NCBI RefSeq assembly: GCF_000615945.1
Contig: NZ_BAMO01000028.1
Location: 1-64,000 of the forward strand
Direction: 5' to 3'
Length of the DNA: 64,000 bases
From: Caldalkalibacillus mannanilyticus JCM 10596
GTDB lineage: Bacteria > Bacillota > Bacilli > Caldalkalibacillales > JCM-10596
The stretch's first letter is position 1; every line of letters begins with the position of its first letter. A model generated the notes under the pieces. The model did no database searches. It worked only from the letters and a program-made list of their open reading frames with translations, and had not been told where the DNA came from. Made by a program: the position numbers and the translations under genes. Positions 8,387 through 16,829 of the stretch are shown here, one piece after another.

Positions 8387-8764
8387 TTACACATGATTTT
8401 GTTCATCCTCTTTTCCCGTTTCTTGATGTTTTTTTCTGCGATTTTTGGGTGGGTCTGCTTGTCCCTGCCCACTCTCCTTGTGAGTCGAAGCGACTTTATT
8501 TTTCACAATGACATCCACCTCGGCATCAGGACGAGCAATCAGATGCGAAGCAACAAGAATCCCCACTCGCTGAGCTGCTTCCTTTCCAGCTTCCAGCGCT
8601 GCCTGCACCGCACCCACATCCCCCTCGATAAGCACTGTGACAAGGGCTCCGTCTATCTTCTCTTGAGTGATTAAGCGAACATCTGCCGCTTTGACCATCG
8701 CATCTGCCGCTTCAATTGAACCAATCAAGCCTTTGGTTTCAATCATGCCTAGCGCTTTTGACAT
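8387..8764 (-). CDS. Bacterial microcompartment hexamer shell protein with basic C-terminal tail (EutM/PduA type)
   Basis: The first about 90 residues form a canonical BMC domain ([20 protein letters not shown]), which assembles as hexagonal tiles of the shell. After R-P-D-A-E-V-D-V-I-V the protein carries an unusual extra tail of about 30 residues, rich in K, R, Q and E (K-N-R-R-K-K-H). Start: the ATG at 8764 matches the other BMC gene in the locus (M-S-x-A-L-G-M-I-E-T) and has AGGTGA upstream. A GTG at 8773 overlaps the eutN stop and is the alternative. E. coli EutK also has a C-terminal extension, but of a different, winged-helix kind. Confidence 0.88.
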   Translation of the reverse strand: MSKALGMIETKGLIGSIEAADAMVKAADVRLITQEKIDGALVTVLIEGDVGAVQAALEAGKEAAQRVGILVASHLIARPDAEVDVIVKNKVASTHKESGQGQADPPKNRRKKHQETGKEDEQNHV

Positions 8765-8769
8765 CTCAA

Positions 8770-9042
8770 TCACCTGCTTTCTTCCTCTATACTATCTATA
8801 ATTCCTATAACTACGGCATCAATGGGAAGATCCTTATCTACCATGATGAAGCGTGAAGCACTCCCTAGGGTGACCATTACACGATCTCCTATCCCCGCAC
8901 CAATACGATCCACAGCAATAATTTGAGTATCCGTTCCTTTTCCTGTAGGTTCTTCTAATTGGACAAAAAGAAATTTGAACCCTGTTAGCCCATCCTCTTT
9001 TCTCGTTGCCCACACGTTTCCCGTGATACGACCCAAGCGCAT
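8770..9042 (-). CDS. eutN: EutN, pentameric microcompartment vertex protein
   Basis: A 90-aa protein of the EutN/CcmL family, which forms pentamers that cap the vertices of the compartment. Seen are the start M-R-L-G-R-I-T-G-N-V-W-A-T, the middle L-F-V-Q-L and I-I-A-V-D-R-I-G-A-G-I-G-D-R-V, and the late G-S-A-S-R pattern common to the family. The ATG at 9042 has AGGGGAG about 9 bases upstream; GTG 9051 and ATG 9048 are alternatives. The coding region is tightly packed against the gene before and after it. Confidence 0.9.
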   Translation of the reverse strand: MRLGRITGNVWATRKEDGLTGFKFLFVQLEEPTGKGTDTQIIAVDRIGAGIGDRVMVTLGSASRFIMVDKDLPIDAVVIGIIDSIEEESR

Positions 9043-9047
9043 CGACA

Positions 9048-9710
9048 TCACTCCCCTTTATGTTCCCAGATAAGCTCCATCCCATTAGCTCTTAGGGCAT
9101 CACGTGCTAATGGAGTCACAATTGTAGTTGGTGCAACTCTTATTTTTTTCACCTTCAATTGTTCTACATCTAGCTGAGTCAATAGCTTCTTCTGGTATAT
9201 CATTGGTTCAGCTTCTCTTGTGAACACAATCCCTTCTAACAGCTCAGACTCTGTAATAAACTTGACTCCAAAAGAGGACAACGCCTCTTTTGAACGATAG
9301 AGAAGCTCTCGATACCTCTTTTTTCCTTCCGTTAAAAAGGAAGACCCTTGTTTTGGCTCAAGAATCCAGTTGAAACTACGCGAGGGATGTAGATAAACTT
9401 CATTCCCTGCCAAGAGGCTTTCCGCTAGCCATCTACTTGAGCTGGTTCCTGTCAGCCCTTGTGCTCCTCTGACAAGTAAATCCTGATCTACATCCAGAAA
9501 GAGAACACTCTTTTCACTCAGCTCTGGTGGATCATCTGATTCAGAATCGAATGCATAGAGAGATACCTCCCAATTATGAATCAATCTTTGTGTCAGCTCC
9601 TTTAGCTGATTCGGATCACGAGTCCCGTCATGGCAAATAAGTAAGGAGGGTTTGATCATCATACGTCTGGCTACCTCAAGCACGATTTGCTCAATCATCT
9701 GCCGCTCCAT
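9048..9710 (-). CDS. Microcompartment-operon protein of unclear function, with probable encapsulation helix
   Basis: I do not recognise this protein with certainty. It is about 220 aa and begins with an amphipathic helix (M-I-E-Q-I-V-L-E-V-A-R-R-M-M) that resembles the targeting peptides of compartment cargo enzymes. A Rossmann-like middle (P-S-L-L-I-C-H-D-G) follows. The end, I-V-T-P-L-A-R-D-A-L-R-A-N-G-M-E-L, recalls a motif shared by EutT/PduM/EutQ-type proteins of such operons. Its position between pduL and eutN matches a poorly studied gene found in many eut/pdu loci. AAGGAGG lies 9 bases before the ATG at 9710; GTG 9719 is the alternative. It overlaps the pduL 3' end closely. Confidence 0.6.
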   Translation of the reverse strand: MERQMIEQIVLEVARRMMIKPSLLICHDGTRDPNQLKELTQRLIHNWEVSLYAFDSESDDPPELSEKSVLFLDVDQDLLVRGAQGLTGTSSSRWLAESLLAGNEVYLHPSRSFNWILEPKQGSSFLTEGKKRYRELLYRSKEALSSFGVKFITESELLEGIVFTREAEPMIYQKKLLTQLDVEQLKVKKIRVAPTTIVTPLARDALRANGMELIWEHKGE

Positions 9711-9715
9711 CCCTT

Positions 9716-10381
9716 TCACCCTCCTTCATCCCTTGAATCATGCCTCTTGAGCAGCAGACCGAACAATTCAGAGCGATACAGAGCCGCATTCGCTTCATCT
9801 GTGTCAATATGCATTTCCAGTTTATAGCGCTCAGACACACGAATAAGCACTCGGTCAAACACAATTGGACGATGGCTCTCTAGCTTCACCTGCACATACT
9901 CTCCATTCTTCACCCCATAAACCTCCGCATCTTCGGGCTTCATATGAATGTGACATTGAGCCACAATCAAGCCTTCAGGCAAATAAAGACTCCCCTTGGG
10001 ACCTACAAGAGTAACGGGAGAAGAACCATGAATATCTCCCGATTCTCTTAACGGAGGCATCAAGCCTAGCTTAAGCGCATCCGTCTGACTTACTTCAACC
10101 TGTGTCTTGCCTCTAGCCGGTCCTAGCACTCGCACTCTCTCTAGACTTCCTTTGGGACCTACCACCAAGACCGTTTCCTGCGCTGCAAACTGACCCAGTT
10201 GGGATAGTTCCTTCTTTCTTGTCAACTCATATCCTCTGCCAAACAAAGCTTCAAGATGGGACTGGGACAGATGCACATGTCTTGCCGACACACCGATCGG
10301 AATTGCGGGTAAGGCTTCCTGTAACGCTTGGTACTGTAGCATCACTTTATCGATGATGGTCTGAATGATTTCTGTGTCCAC
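9716..10381 (-). CDS. pduL: PduL-type phosphate propanoyl/acetyltransferase
   Basis: PduL converts acetyl-CoA and phosphate to acetyl phosphate and frees CoA inside the compartment; it replaces EutD here. Two PduL domains are visible: I-P-I-G-V-S-A-R-H-V-H-L-S (first zinc-binding histidines) and I-V-A-Q-C-H-I-H-M-K-P-E-D-A (second), with G-P-A-R repeats between. The N-terminus D-T-E-I-I-Q-T-I-I-D-K-V-M is an amphipathic encapsulation-type helix. GTG 10381 is chosen for its AAGGAG at proper spacing; ATG 10387 and 10411 are in frame and possible. The stop overlaps the next gene's possible GTG. Length is normal for the family. Confidence 0.88.
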   Translation of the reverse strand: MDTEIIQTIIDKVMLQYQALQEALPAIPIGVSARHVHLSQSHLEALFGRGYELTRKKELSQLGQFAAQETVLVVGPKGSLERVRVLGPARGKTQVEVSQTDALKLGLMPPLRESGDIHGSSPVTLVGPKGSLYLPEGLIVAQCHIHMKPEDAEVYGVKNGEYVQVKLESHRPIVFDRVLIRVSERYKLEMHIDTDEANAALYRSELFGLLLKRHDSRDEGG

Positions 10382-10413
10382 CTTCATCCTCTCCTTGCTC
10401 CAGACTGTCATCC

Positions 10414-10704
10414 TTATTCAGCTGGCAGCTTAGGTAAAATGCTTTCTAACTCACTGTGTGGACGAGGGATGACATGAACAGACATCAATTCCCCTACTCT
10501 TTGCGCGGCGGCGGCTCCTGCTTCTGTAGCCGCTTTAACGGCTCCCACATCACCGCGGACTAATACCGTCACAATTCCTCCCCCAACATGCACCTTTCCC
10601 ACCAAATGAACATTCGCCGCTTTCACCATGGCATCTGCCGCTTCCACTGAGGCAACCAACCCTTTTGTTTCAATCATTCCTAGTGCCGTAAGTTCTCTTG
10701 ACAT
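10414..10704 (-). CDS. eutM: EutM, main hexameric microcompartment shell protein
   Basis: A 96-aa single BMC-domain protein that tiles the faces of the eut compartment. It has [20 protein letters not shown], the [11 protein letters not shown] hexamer-edge segment and the V-I-P-R-P-H-S-E-L end that are almost invariant in EutM/PduA. AGGAGG precedes the ATG. It follows eutE after 28 bases and precedes pduL by a few bases, in one operon. A second BMC gene at 8387-8764 is a paralogue with a tail. Confidence 0.93.
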   Translation of the reverse strand: MSRELTALGMIETKGLVASVEAADAMVKAANVHLVGKVHVGGGIVTVLVRGDVGAVKAATEAGAAAAQRVGELMSVHVIPRPHSELESILPKLPAE

Positions 10705-10732
10705 TCTACATTCCTCCTCAATTCATATCTTG

Positions 10733-12256
10733 TTATAGTTTAGAAACTACTTGACTCACCAATGTAGCAATCGATTCTTTGTTCACACTTTTCAATGTTC
10801 GTGCCTCTGCCAATACTTTTTCAACGACCTCTTCGATTTGCAGAGCTGACATTATAGGCTCTTGTTCAGGAGGGGCGTGGTGCATCCCTGCCTTAGGTAC
10901 GTCAATATCCTTAACCCCATAAGCCAAGCGCTTGATATTCAGTAAGTGACGAGCGGTTACGTTGTCTGACGTTATATTGCCTCCAAACGAACCACAGCCT
11001 AGCGTCATAGATGGCTTTAGCTTCGTTGTCGCTCCAACTGCGCCCAGTGCCGAGGGGGTATTGACCAAGATTCTGGAAACAGGCATGTTTTGGGCAAATG
11101 ACCGTGCCAACTCTTCATCCTTGGTATGAAGAGCAAGTGAATGTCCCCTCCCTCCCAAATGTAATAGCCTTTGACAAATCATCTCTGCCTCGTTCCTGCC
11201 TTCCACCGTGTAGAAAGCAAATACAGGTGCTAGTTTTTCAATGGAAAAGGGAATTTCCTTTCCTACTTTCGTTTCATCCGCTATCAGTAAGCTTGTCTCT
11301 TCTGGTACTTGGATTCCAGCTAACCGGGCAATTACCTTCGCACTCTGTCCAACTATTTTAGGATTTAGCTTCCCAGGGGAGGGTGAGATCACTGGTTCGA
11401 CTTTCTTTTTCTCCTCGGGAGTCAGGAAATGAGCCCCGTGTTTTTTAAATTCCCGAACCACAATCTCTCGAATGTTGCGGTCTACGACTATGGATTGTTC
11501 AGAGGCACAAATGGTTCCATGATCAAATGTTTTACTATCCACAATCCGTTTAACAGCCAATGAAACCTCTGCTGTTTTTTCAATGTAAACCGGAACATTG
11601 CCTGGTCCAACGCCATACGCAGGCTTGCCTGAACTATAGGCTGCTCGGACAAGTCCACTTCCCCCTGTGGCAAGGATCAGATTCACATCCCGATGCTTTA
11701 ACAACGCTTCTGTCGTTTCCATCGTCGGTAAGCTAACCCATCCTATCAAGCCCTCGGGAGCTCCTGCCTGGATCGCTGCCTGCAAACAAATTCTAGCCGC
11801 TTCCACCGTGCATTTGGCGGCAGAAGGGTGGGGACTAAACACAATAGCATTGCGGGCTTTTACGGCTGTTAAACTCTTGAATATAGCTGTGGATGTCGGG
11901 TTGGTTACAGGGACGATCCCCGCTATCACGCCAAAGGGGGCAGCCACCTCTACTATGTTTTCTTCTCTGCTCTCACGTATGACCCCAACGGTCTTTTCTT
12001 CAGCAATCGATTGATAAACCTCTCTTGAGGCAACCTGATTCTTTATCGCTTTGTGCTCGATCACTCCCAAGCCTGATTCTTCTACAGCCATTTGCGCCAA
12101 GTCATACGCCTTGTTATAAGCAGCCTCTGCCATTGCCTGCACAATTCTGTCCACCTGCTCCTGCGAATAGGATTCAAATTTCTGCTGTGCTTCCTTGGCT
12201 CTTGCTACGGCTCTTCTCATCTCCTGAAGAGATTGCAAATCTTGATCCAGCTGCAT
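10733..12256 (-). CDS. eutE: EutE, CoA-acylating acetaldehyde dehydrogenase with C-terminal encapsulation helices
   Basis: EutE oxidises acetaldehyde with NAD and CoA to acetyl-CoA inside the compartment. The aldehyde dehydrogenase fold is clear: V-A-P-F-G-V-I-A-G-I-V-P-V-T-N-P near residue 110, L-A-T-G-G-S-G-L-V, and F-D-H-G-T-I-C-A-S-E-Q with the catalytic Cys. The C-terminus has about 55 extra residues after a P/E-rich linker, with the amphipathic helix A-L-Q-I-E-E-V-V-E-K-V-L-A-E-A and another ending L-V-S-Q-V-V-S-K-L. In enteric EutE a similar helix is at the N-terminus. ATG 12256 is preferred (AAAGGAG 10 bases upstream); GTG 12265 is closer to the ribosome site than usual. Confidence 0.93.
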   Translation of the reverse strand: MQLDQDLQSLQEMRRAVARAKEAQQKFESYSQEQVDRIVQAMAEAAYNKAYDLAQMAVEESGLGVIEHKAIKNQVASREVYQSIAEEKTVGVIRESREENIVEVAAPFGVIAGIVPVTNPTSTAIFKSLTAVKARNAIVFSPHPSAAKCTVEAARICLQAAIQAGAPEGLIGWVSLPTMETTEALLKHRDVNLILATGGSGLVRAAYSSGKPAYGVGPGNVPVYIEKTAEVSLAVKRIVDSKTFDHGTICASEQSIVVDRNIREIVVREFKKHGAHFLTPEEKKKVEPVISPSPGKLNPKIVGQSAKVIARLAGIQVPEETSLLIADETKVGKEIPFSIEKLAPVFAFYTVEGRNEAEMICQRLLHLGGRGHSLALHTKDEELARSFAQNMPVSRILVNTPSALGAVGATTKLKPSMTLGCGSFGGNITSDNVTARHLLNIKRLAYGVKDIDVPKAGMHHAPPEQEPIMSALQIEEVVEKVLAEARTLKSVNKESIATLVSQVVSKL

Positions 12257-12273
12257 GTGTACCACTCTCCTTT

Positions 12274-12929
12274 CTATCTGTAAGCGATGGGGGTTTGGGC
12301 AATATCAATCACCTGCTCACGAAAAGCTTCTGCCGCGGATTGGCAAGCAGATTGACTCCCTGTGAGCAAACCCCCACCAAAATTCGTTTCTGAGGGAGGT
12401 CCAAAGAAAGTAACCAATTGAACATCCGCCTTCTTTAATGCGGCATCAAGTCCGTACATGGCTTCAAGTGGAGGGGCAATTAAGTAAGCCAAGGGCTCTC
12501 CCTCCTTGATTCCTGCTAAATGAGATAGATAGCTCCCTGTACGTGCTATCACATGGGCATACAGTGCGTGACTCCCCTCCTCATTCAGTGCTTCAAAATA
12601 AGCTTCGGATTCTATCGTCTGGCGTGCGGCATCAAGTCCACTGCTGACCTCATCAGGAGTCGGGCCTGCTAAAATACCAAGAAACTCTCCCGAAAGAGGA
12701 CCTGAAGCATGACTCGCTCCTGCATAAAAAGATCGTGCGTACACCACTTCTACCTCCGCTCTTTTGGTCGCCTCATCCAAAGCCGTATAGCCCACATCAT
12801 CAATAGTGACTGTAATCATCCTAAGCTGCGATAATCGGATTTTCCTTGCCACTGTTTCAATAAGGCTGTATCGGCATTAGGAATGAGGCGTGCTGCCAAA
12901 ATCTCCGCTTTTATGGGTCTTAGTTTCAT
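12274..12929 (-). pseudogene. eutL: EutL, trimeric tandem-BMC shell protein (one frameshift in this sequence)
   Basis: Full length is about 218 aa, normal for EutL, a pseudohexameric trimer with a gated central pore. The first 27 codons (M-K-L-R-P-I-K-A-E-I-L-A-A-R) are in one frame and end R-S-L-G-stop; the rest begins M-I-T-V-T-I-D-D-V-G-Y-T-A-L-D-E-A in another. One A lost near 12848-12852 explains the break, since EutL proteins read S-L-G-M-I-T-V-T without interruption. A start at the internal frame (12852) would lose the N-terminal strand. AGGAG lies before the ATG at 12929; ATG 12935 is possible. Confidence 0.88.
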
Positions 12930-12941
12930 AGTCATCTCCTG

Positions 12942-13874
12942 CTACCCTCCTTTCTGTACAAGTGCAATTCCGCTGGCTTTGTATTTCAGAATCTTCTGAA
13001 CAAGATTGCCAAGATACGCCCCAGCCTCCACAGGTGGAATTCCTCCTTCGTGAATATTAGAAATAACCATTCTCTCTGCTTCAATGGTTCCTTTTCTCGG
13101 CTTATAACATAGATAAGCACTTAATGATTCTGCACTCATTAAGCCCGGTCGTTCTCCGATCAAGAGAACAATCGCTTCCGGTTCCAGGAGTTCACCAACC
13201 TCATCCATAACAGCCACTCGCCCTTTATTAATAAAAAAAGGGGTCCCCTGCTGAAGCCCAAGCTGCTGTAGCGACTGCTGTAAGGAAAAGTACACATCCT
13301 CTACATTTTTCTCAATCGCCTGCGAGCTAAGCCCATCTGAAACAATAATCTGAACAAGGGGCTGAGAAGTACATCGTTCCCGAATGAGCCTTTTCGCCTC
13401 TTCACTAAGTCGTCTACCTAAATCGGGGCGCCGAATATATTCCTCCTTATCCCTGACCAGCGTTTCTACACTAAAAAATCCAAGGGAGTCTAGTAATTCT
13501 TGGGCAACTTCACCATAAACCGCATCGACAGCAGCAGCATGATCCAACCTAAAGCGCAGCCATGTCTCTGTTTTGGGTCTGACTCCTGCTCGTCCAATTC
13601 CAATCCTTGCCGGAGTCTTTGTCACCAGTTCAGATAACAGGTCAGCAGAAATGGGCTTCTCAACTCCCAGCCTCGTTGTCAATGGCGGCAGTTCCCTCTC
13701 CAGTTCCTTTGCTTGCTTCTGTGGCAGTGGGATGCTTTTACTCTCCGCTTGAGAGCTTTCAACCGCTTGAGAGCTTTCAACCACATGATCCCAGACCTTG
13801 ACCATGCCACTTGCTGGAGAATCCATCTTCTCCAGAACCATTCGAGTCACTGTATCTATTAATTGGGTGTCCAT
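12942..13874 (-). CDS. eutC: EutC, ethanolamine ammonia-lyase small subunit
   Basis: Small subunit of the adenosylcobalamin-dependent lyase that splits ethanolamine into acetaldehyde and ammonia. The N-terminal D-T-Q-L-I-D-T-V-T-R-M-V-L-E-K-M is an amphipathic helix like the EutC signal that targets the enzyme to the compartment. A linker with the hexapeptide V-E-S-S-Q-A twice in tandem (an 18-bp DNA duplication) follows. The catalytic part starts near T-P-A-R-I-G-I-G-R-A-G-V-R and contains L-L-I-G-E-R-P-G-L and the C-terminal L-G-N-L-V-Q-K-I-L. At 310 aa it is slightly long because of the linker. It starts 12 bases after the eutB stop. Confidence 0.95.
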   Translation of the reverse strand: MDTQLIDTVTRMVLEKMDSPASGMVKVWDHVVESSQAVESSQAESKSIPLPQKQAKELERELPPLTTRLGVEKPISADLLSELVTKTPARIGIGRAGVRPKTETWLRFRLDHAAAVDAVYGEVAQELLDSLGFFSVETLVRDKEEYIRRPDLGRRLSEEAKRLIRERCTSQPLVQIIVSDGLSSQAIEKNVEDVYFSLQQSLQQLGLQQGTPFFINKGRVAVMDEVGELLEPEAIVLLIGERPGLMSAESLSAYLCYKPRKGTIEAERMVISNIHEGGIPPVEAGAYLGNLVQKILKYKASGIALVQKGG

Positions 13875-13885
13875 CCTTCCTCCCC

Positions 13886-15250
13886 CTAACGTGAAAATAT
13901 TGTAGGATCACCAGCTAAATCCGTCAATTGACCATTCTCCATTATTCCCATCTGCTCTAGCCATTTCTCGAACAATGGGGCAGGTCTGCGTCCAAGTGTC
14001 TGCCGAATGGTTGCCACATCATGATAGCTCAGGGACTGGTAGTTCAGCATACAATCATCCCCCATTGGAGTAGCGATGATGAAATTAACCCCAGCTGCTG
14101 CCAGTAATACTCCCAAATCCTCCATATCATTCTGATCCGCACGAATATGGTTGGTATAGCAAACATCACAGCCCATAGAGATGCCATGCATTTTCCCCAT
14201 AAAATGATCCTCTAAGCCTGCTCGTATCACCTGCTTATGATCGTACAAATATTCTGGTCCAATAAAGCCCACAACAGTGTTCAAAATATACGGATCATAC
14301 TTTCTAGCAAAACCATAGTTACGGGCTTCCATCGTCAGTTGATCAATGCCATAATGACATTCTGCTGAAAGCTCAGATCCTTGACCTGTTTCAAAATACA
14401 ATCTTTGAGGTCCTGTACCGGTTCCCCATTTACGGATTAAATCATTCGCTTCATCCAGTAGAGAGGCTGTAATTCCAAAGGAACGATTCGCTGCCTCCGT
14501 TCCCGCAATGCTTTGAAAAATCATGTCTGCTGGTGCCCCCTGCTCAATCGCTTTCATCTGCGTTGTGACATGTGCCAAAACACAGTTTTGGGTGGGAATT
14601 TGCCAAACCTGCATAAAATCATGGGTAGCATGAAGCAATCTTTTGACGCTTTCTACAGAATCATCAACGGGATTAATTCCTATGACAGCATCTCCTATCC
14701 CATAGGCCAACCCTTCTTTTAACGAAGCAAGCACTCCTTCTACATTGTCTGTTGGATGGTTAGGCTGTAGGCGAGAAGCCAGTACTCCCTTCTGTCCTAT
14801 GGCAATATTACACTTGGTAATTACCTCAAACTTATGAGCGGCATGGATGAGATCTAGATTGGACATGATTTTGGTGACCGCCGCAATCATTTCACTAGTT
14901 AAGCCTCTACTGAGCCGAAGCAGATCCTCTCCTGTCGTGCGGTGATCCAAAATTCGCTCTCGTAATTCTGATACTGTCCAGCTCTTTACCTTTGTATAAA
15001 TTTGTTCATTCACTTGCTCCTCAATCATACGGGACACTTCATCTTCCTCCGCCGGCAGTAAGGGGTGATCACGAATAGTAGCAAGTGTTAGAGAGCTAAG
15101 AACCTGCTTTGCCGCAATTCGCTCCTGCACACTCTCAGCGGCTAGTCCTGCCAAACGATCTCCGGATTTTTCTTCATTTGCCTTGGCAAAAATCTCTTTT
15201 AGATCTTTGAATTGATAGCTTGTTCCTAACAAATTCGTTTTTAAAATCAT
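13886..15250 (-). CDS. eutB: EutB, ethanolamine ammonia-lyase large subunit
   Basis: The 454-aa catalytic subunit, exactly the family length. It binds ethanolamine and forms the active site with adenosylcobalamin. Recognisable stretches are the start M-I-L-K-T-N-L-L-G, I-A-I-G-Q-K-G-V-L-A-S-R-L-Q-P-N-H-P-T-D, Y-F-E-T-G-Q-G-S-E-L-S and V-G-F-I-G-P-E-Y-L-Y. The ATG at 15250 has AGGAGGAG directly upstream; the longer frame to 15310 overlaps eutA and is not used. It lies between eutA and eutC. Confidence 0.96.
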   Translation of the reverse strand: MILKTNLLGTSYQFKDLKEIFAKANEEKSGDRLAGLAAESVQERIAAKQVLSSLTLATIRDHPLLPAEEDEVSRMIEEQVNEQIYTKVKSWTVSELRERILDHRTTGEDLLRLSRGLTSEMIAAVTKIMSNLDLIHAAHKFEVITKCNIAIGQKGVLASRLQPNHPTDNVEGVLASLKEGLAYGIGDAVIGINPVDDSVESVKRLLHATHDFMQVWQIPTQNCVLAHVTTQMKAIEQGAPADMIFQSIAGTEAANRSFGITASLLDEANDLIRKWGTGTGPQRLYFETGQGSELSAECHYGIDQLTMEARNYGFARKYDPYILNTVVGFIGPEYLYDHKQVIRAGLEDHFMGKMHGISMGCDVCYTNHIRADQNDMEDLGVLLAAAGVNFIIATPMGDDCMLNYQSLSYHDVATIRQTLGRRPAPLFEKWLEQMGIMENGQLTDLAGDPTIFSR

Positions 15251-15266
15251 GATCTTCTCCTCCTTT

Positions 15267-16730
15267 CTACGTGTGAAACGCCAGTGTTTTGACAACCACA
15301 GGTACAACATCGCTATGCAGTTTTTTACCTATATCAAGATAATCCCCGTTCTCGACCTTAATCTGGTCAATACATATAACAGGTCGTTGGGGCTGTATGC
15401 CTCGCAGGGTTTGCCCAATAACCTGAGCTAGATCAAGGTCCATCAGGAGAACTAAGGGCTCCTCTTGGTTGGGCTGTTGGGCAAAGGCTTCAGCTAACCA
15501 CGCAGACAATTGCTGAATCTCCCGAAAGCGAAGGACAGGAAGGTCGGAAAGATATAGGGAAAAATTGTTCCCCTCTCTTGCTGTGTCAAATAGGGAAATC
15601 GCCTGCTCCACTGCTTCCATCAAGAGTTGCTGAGCATGATCAATTCCACAATCCAAGCGGATAGAATAGATTGGTAGATTTCTAAGCGGCAATAGATCCG
15701 CTTCCACCTGAATGGTTGCTCCACTAATTTCGGTCGTTTGCATTCCAGCTCCAAGAACGGTTGCACGTACCGTTTCCAAAGGGGATACCCATTGCCATCT
15801 CTTCAAACCCTCGTGCGCTTTCAATGCTTCCGCCAACCACATGCCGATGTCATGAAAAGAGGTCCCTACTAATTTCCCTTCGTTCTCATTTGCTTGCTGG
15901 ATACATTGACCTACTCCTCCTGAAAACATGATGACATCCACTGTATTCTGCCAATTTGGCTCCTGCCCCAGTAAGAGCATATGGTCGAATGGTTCCATAC
16001 TTCCTGTCAATACTCTCTCTATAGCTTCCGTCATATACCGAATGAGCGGCATGACTTGTGTCTTTTCAATCCTCTCCCCTATAGACAGTGAACATCCCAG
16101 CTTCAGAGCCAATGGTTCTATGGACAAAGCCATGTTCTTAAGCCGTCTGTCGTCACCCTTACCATCAAATTCGATTAACCTTCCTCCAATATGAAGGGTA
16201 CATGTTCCTTTGAGCACTCCAGCTTGATATACCGCTATATTGGCTGTTCCTCCACCAATATCTATATTGGCAACGGTTTTTCCTGATTCTTTGGAATAGT
16301 GATACGCTCCCGATCCCTTTGCCGCAATGATCCCTTCAAGATCGGGTCCGGCTGTCGCCACTAAAAAATCTCCTGCTTGTTTAGATAAGAGGTGCACCAT
16401 CTCTTCAGCATTCTGCTTCGTCGCTGTTTCTCCAGTAATGATGATAGCTCCTGTCTGTATCTCCTGTGGCAAGATACCCGCCTTCTGATATTCCTGCTGA
16501 ACAATGGACAGAACCGCTGGTAAATCAATCAATGTATTGGAGTGAAGGGGTGTCTTGTACATCGGGCTTTTGTAAATCACCTCTTTGGCGATAATTTCAA
16601 TCCGTGGCACATGAGTCATGCCTGCCGTATTGGCTAATGTAAAGCGGCTGATAATTAGCTTCGTTGTACTTGTTCCGATATCAATTCCCGCACTCAGTAG
16701 CTGTTCTCTTCCCTGAGTATGAACTTGCAT
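15267..16730 (-). CDS. eutA: EutA, ethanolamine ammonia-lyase reactivating factor
   Basis: EutA removes damaged cobalamin from EutBC with ATP and so restores the enzyme. It has the actin/Hsp70-like ATPase fold: the phosphate-1 motif A-G-I-D-I-G-T-S-T-T-K near residue 15, and N-I-D-I-G-G-G-T-A-N-I-A phosphate-2 near 150. At 487 aa it has normal length. Start: ATG 16730 with GTGGGG upstream is chosen; a TTG at 16739 is possible. The 250-base gap before it, after eutP, contains a terminator/antiterminator leader, so eutA and later genes seem to be under separate EutV control. Confidence 0.92.
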   Translation of the reverse strand: MQVHTQGREQLLSAGIDIGTSTTKLIISRFTLANTAGMTHVPRIEIIAKEVIYKSPMYKTPLHSNTLIDLPAVLSIVQQEYQKAGILPQEIQTGAIIITGETATKQNAEEMVHLLSKQAGDFLVATAGPDLEGIIAAKGSGAYHYSKESGKTVANIDIGGGTANIAVYQAGVLKGTCTLHIGGRLIEFDGKGDDRRLKNMALSIEPLALKLGCSLSIGERIEKTQVMPLIRYMTEAIERVLTGSMEPFDHMLLLGQEPNWQNTVDVIMFSGGVGQCIQQANENEGKLVGTSFHDIGMWLAEALKAHEGLKRWQWVSPLETVRATVLGAGMQTTEISGATIQVEADLLPLRNLPIYSIRLDCGIDHAQQLLMEAVEQAISLFDTAREGNNFSLYLSDLPVLRFREIQQLSAWLAEAFAQQPNQEEPLVLLMDLDLAQVIGQTLRGIQPQRPVICIDQIKVENGDYLDIGKKLHSDVVPVVVKTLAFHT

Positions 16731-16787
16731 CTGGCTCAACCCCCACTTATCCTGGCTTTCACCCTAACTCCTCCGTCTTTCCTACAC

Positions 16788-16829
16788 AAAAAAAGCTTGG
16801 AGTGATCATCAGTAGATCCTCACCCAAGC
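16788..16829 (-). terminator. Intrinsic terminator in the eutA leader
   Basis: On the minus strand GCTTGGGTGA (16829-16820) pairs with TCACTCCAAGC (16805-16795), one bulge, then seven T residues. It lies about 60 bases before eutA. Its 5' arm is shared with the ANTAR-type hairpin at 16826-16839, so the two are mutually exclusive. Confidence 0.85.

Noticed and set aside
8834-9085. 83-aa minus frame overlapping eutN
   Set aside because: It is a shifted reading of eutN; the eutN frame gives the family sequence.
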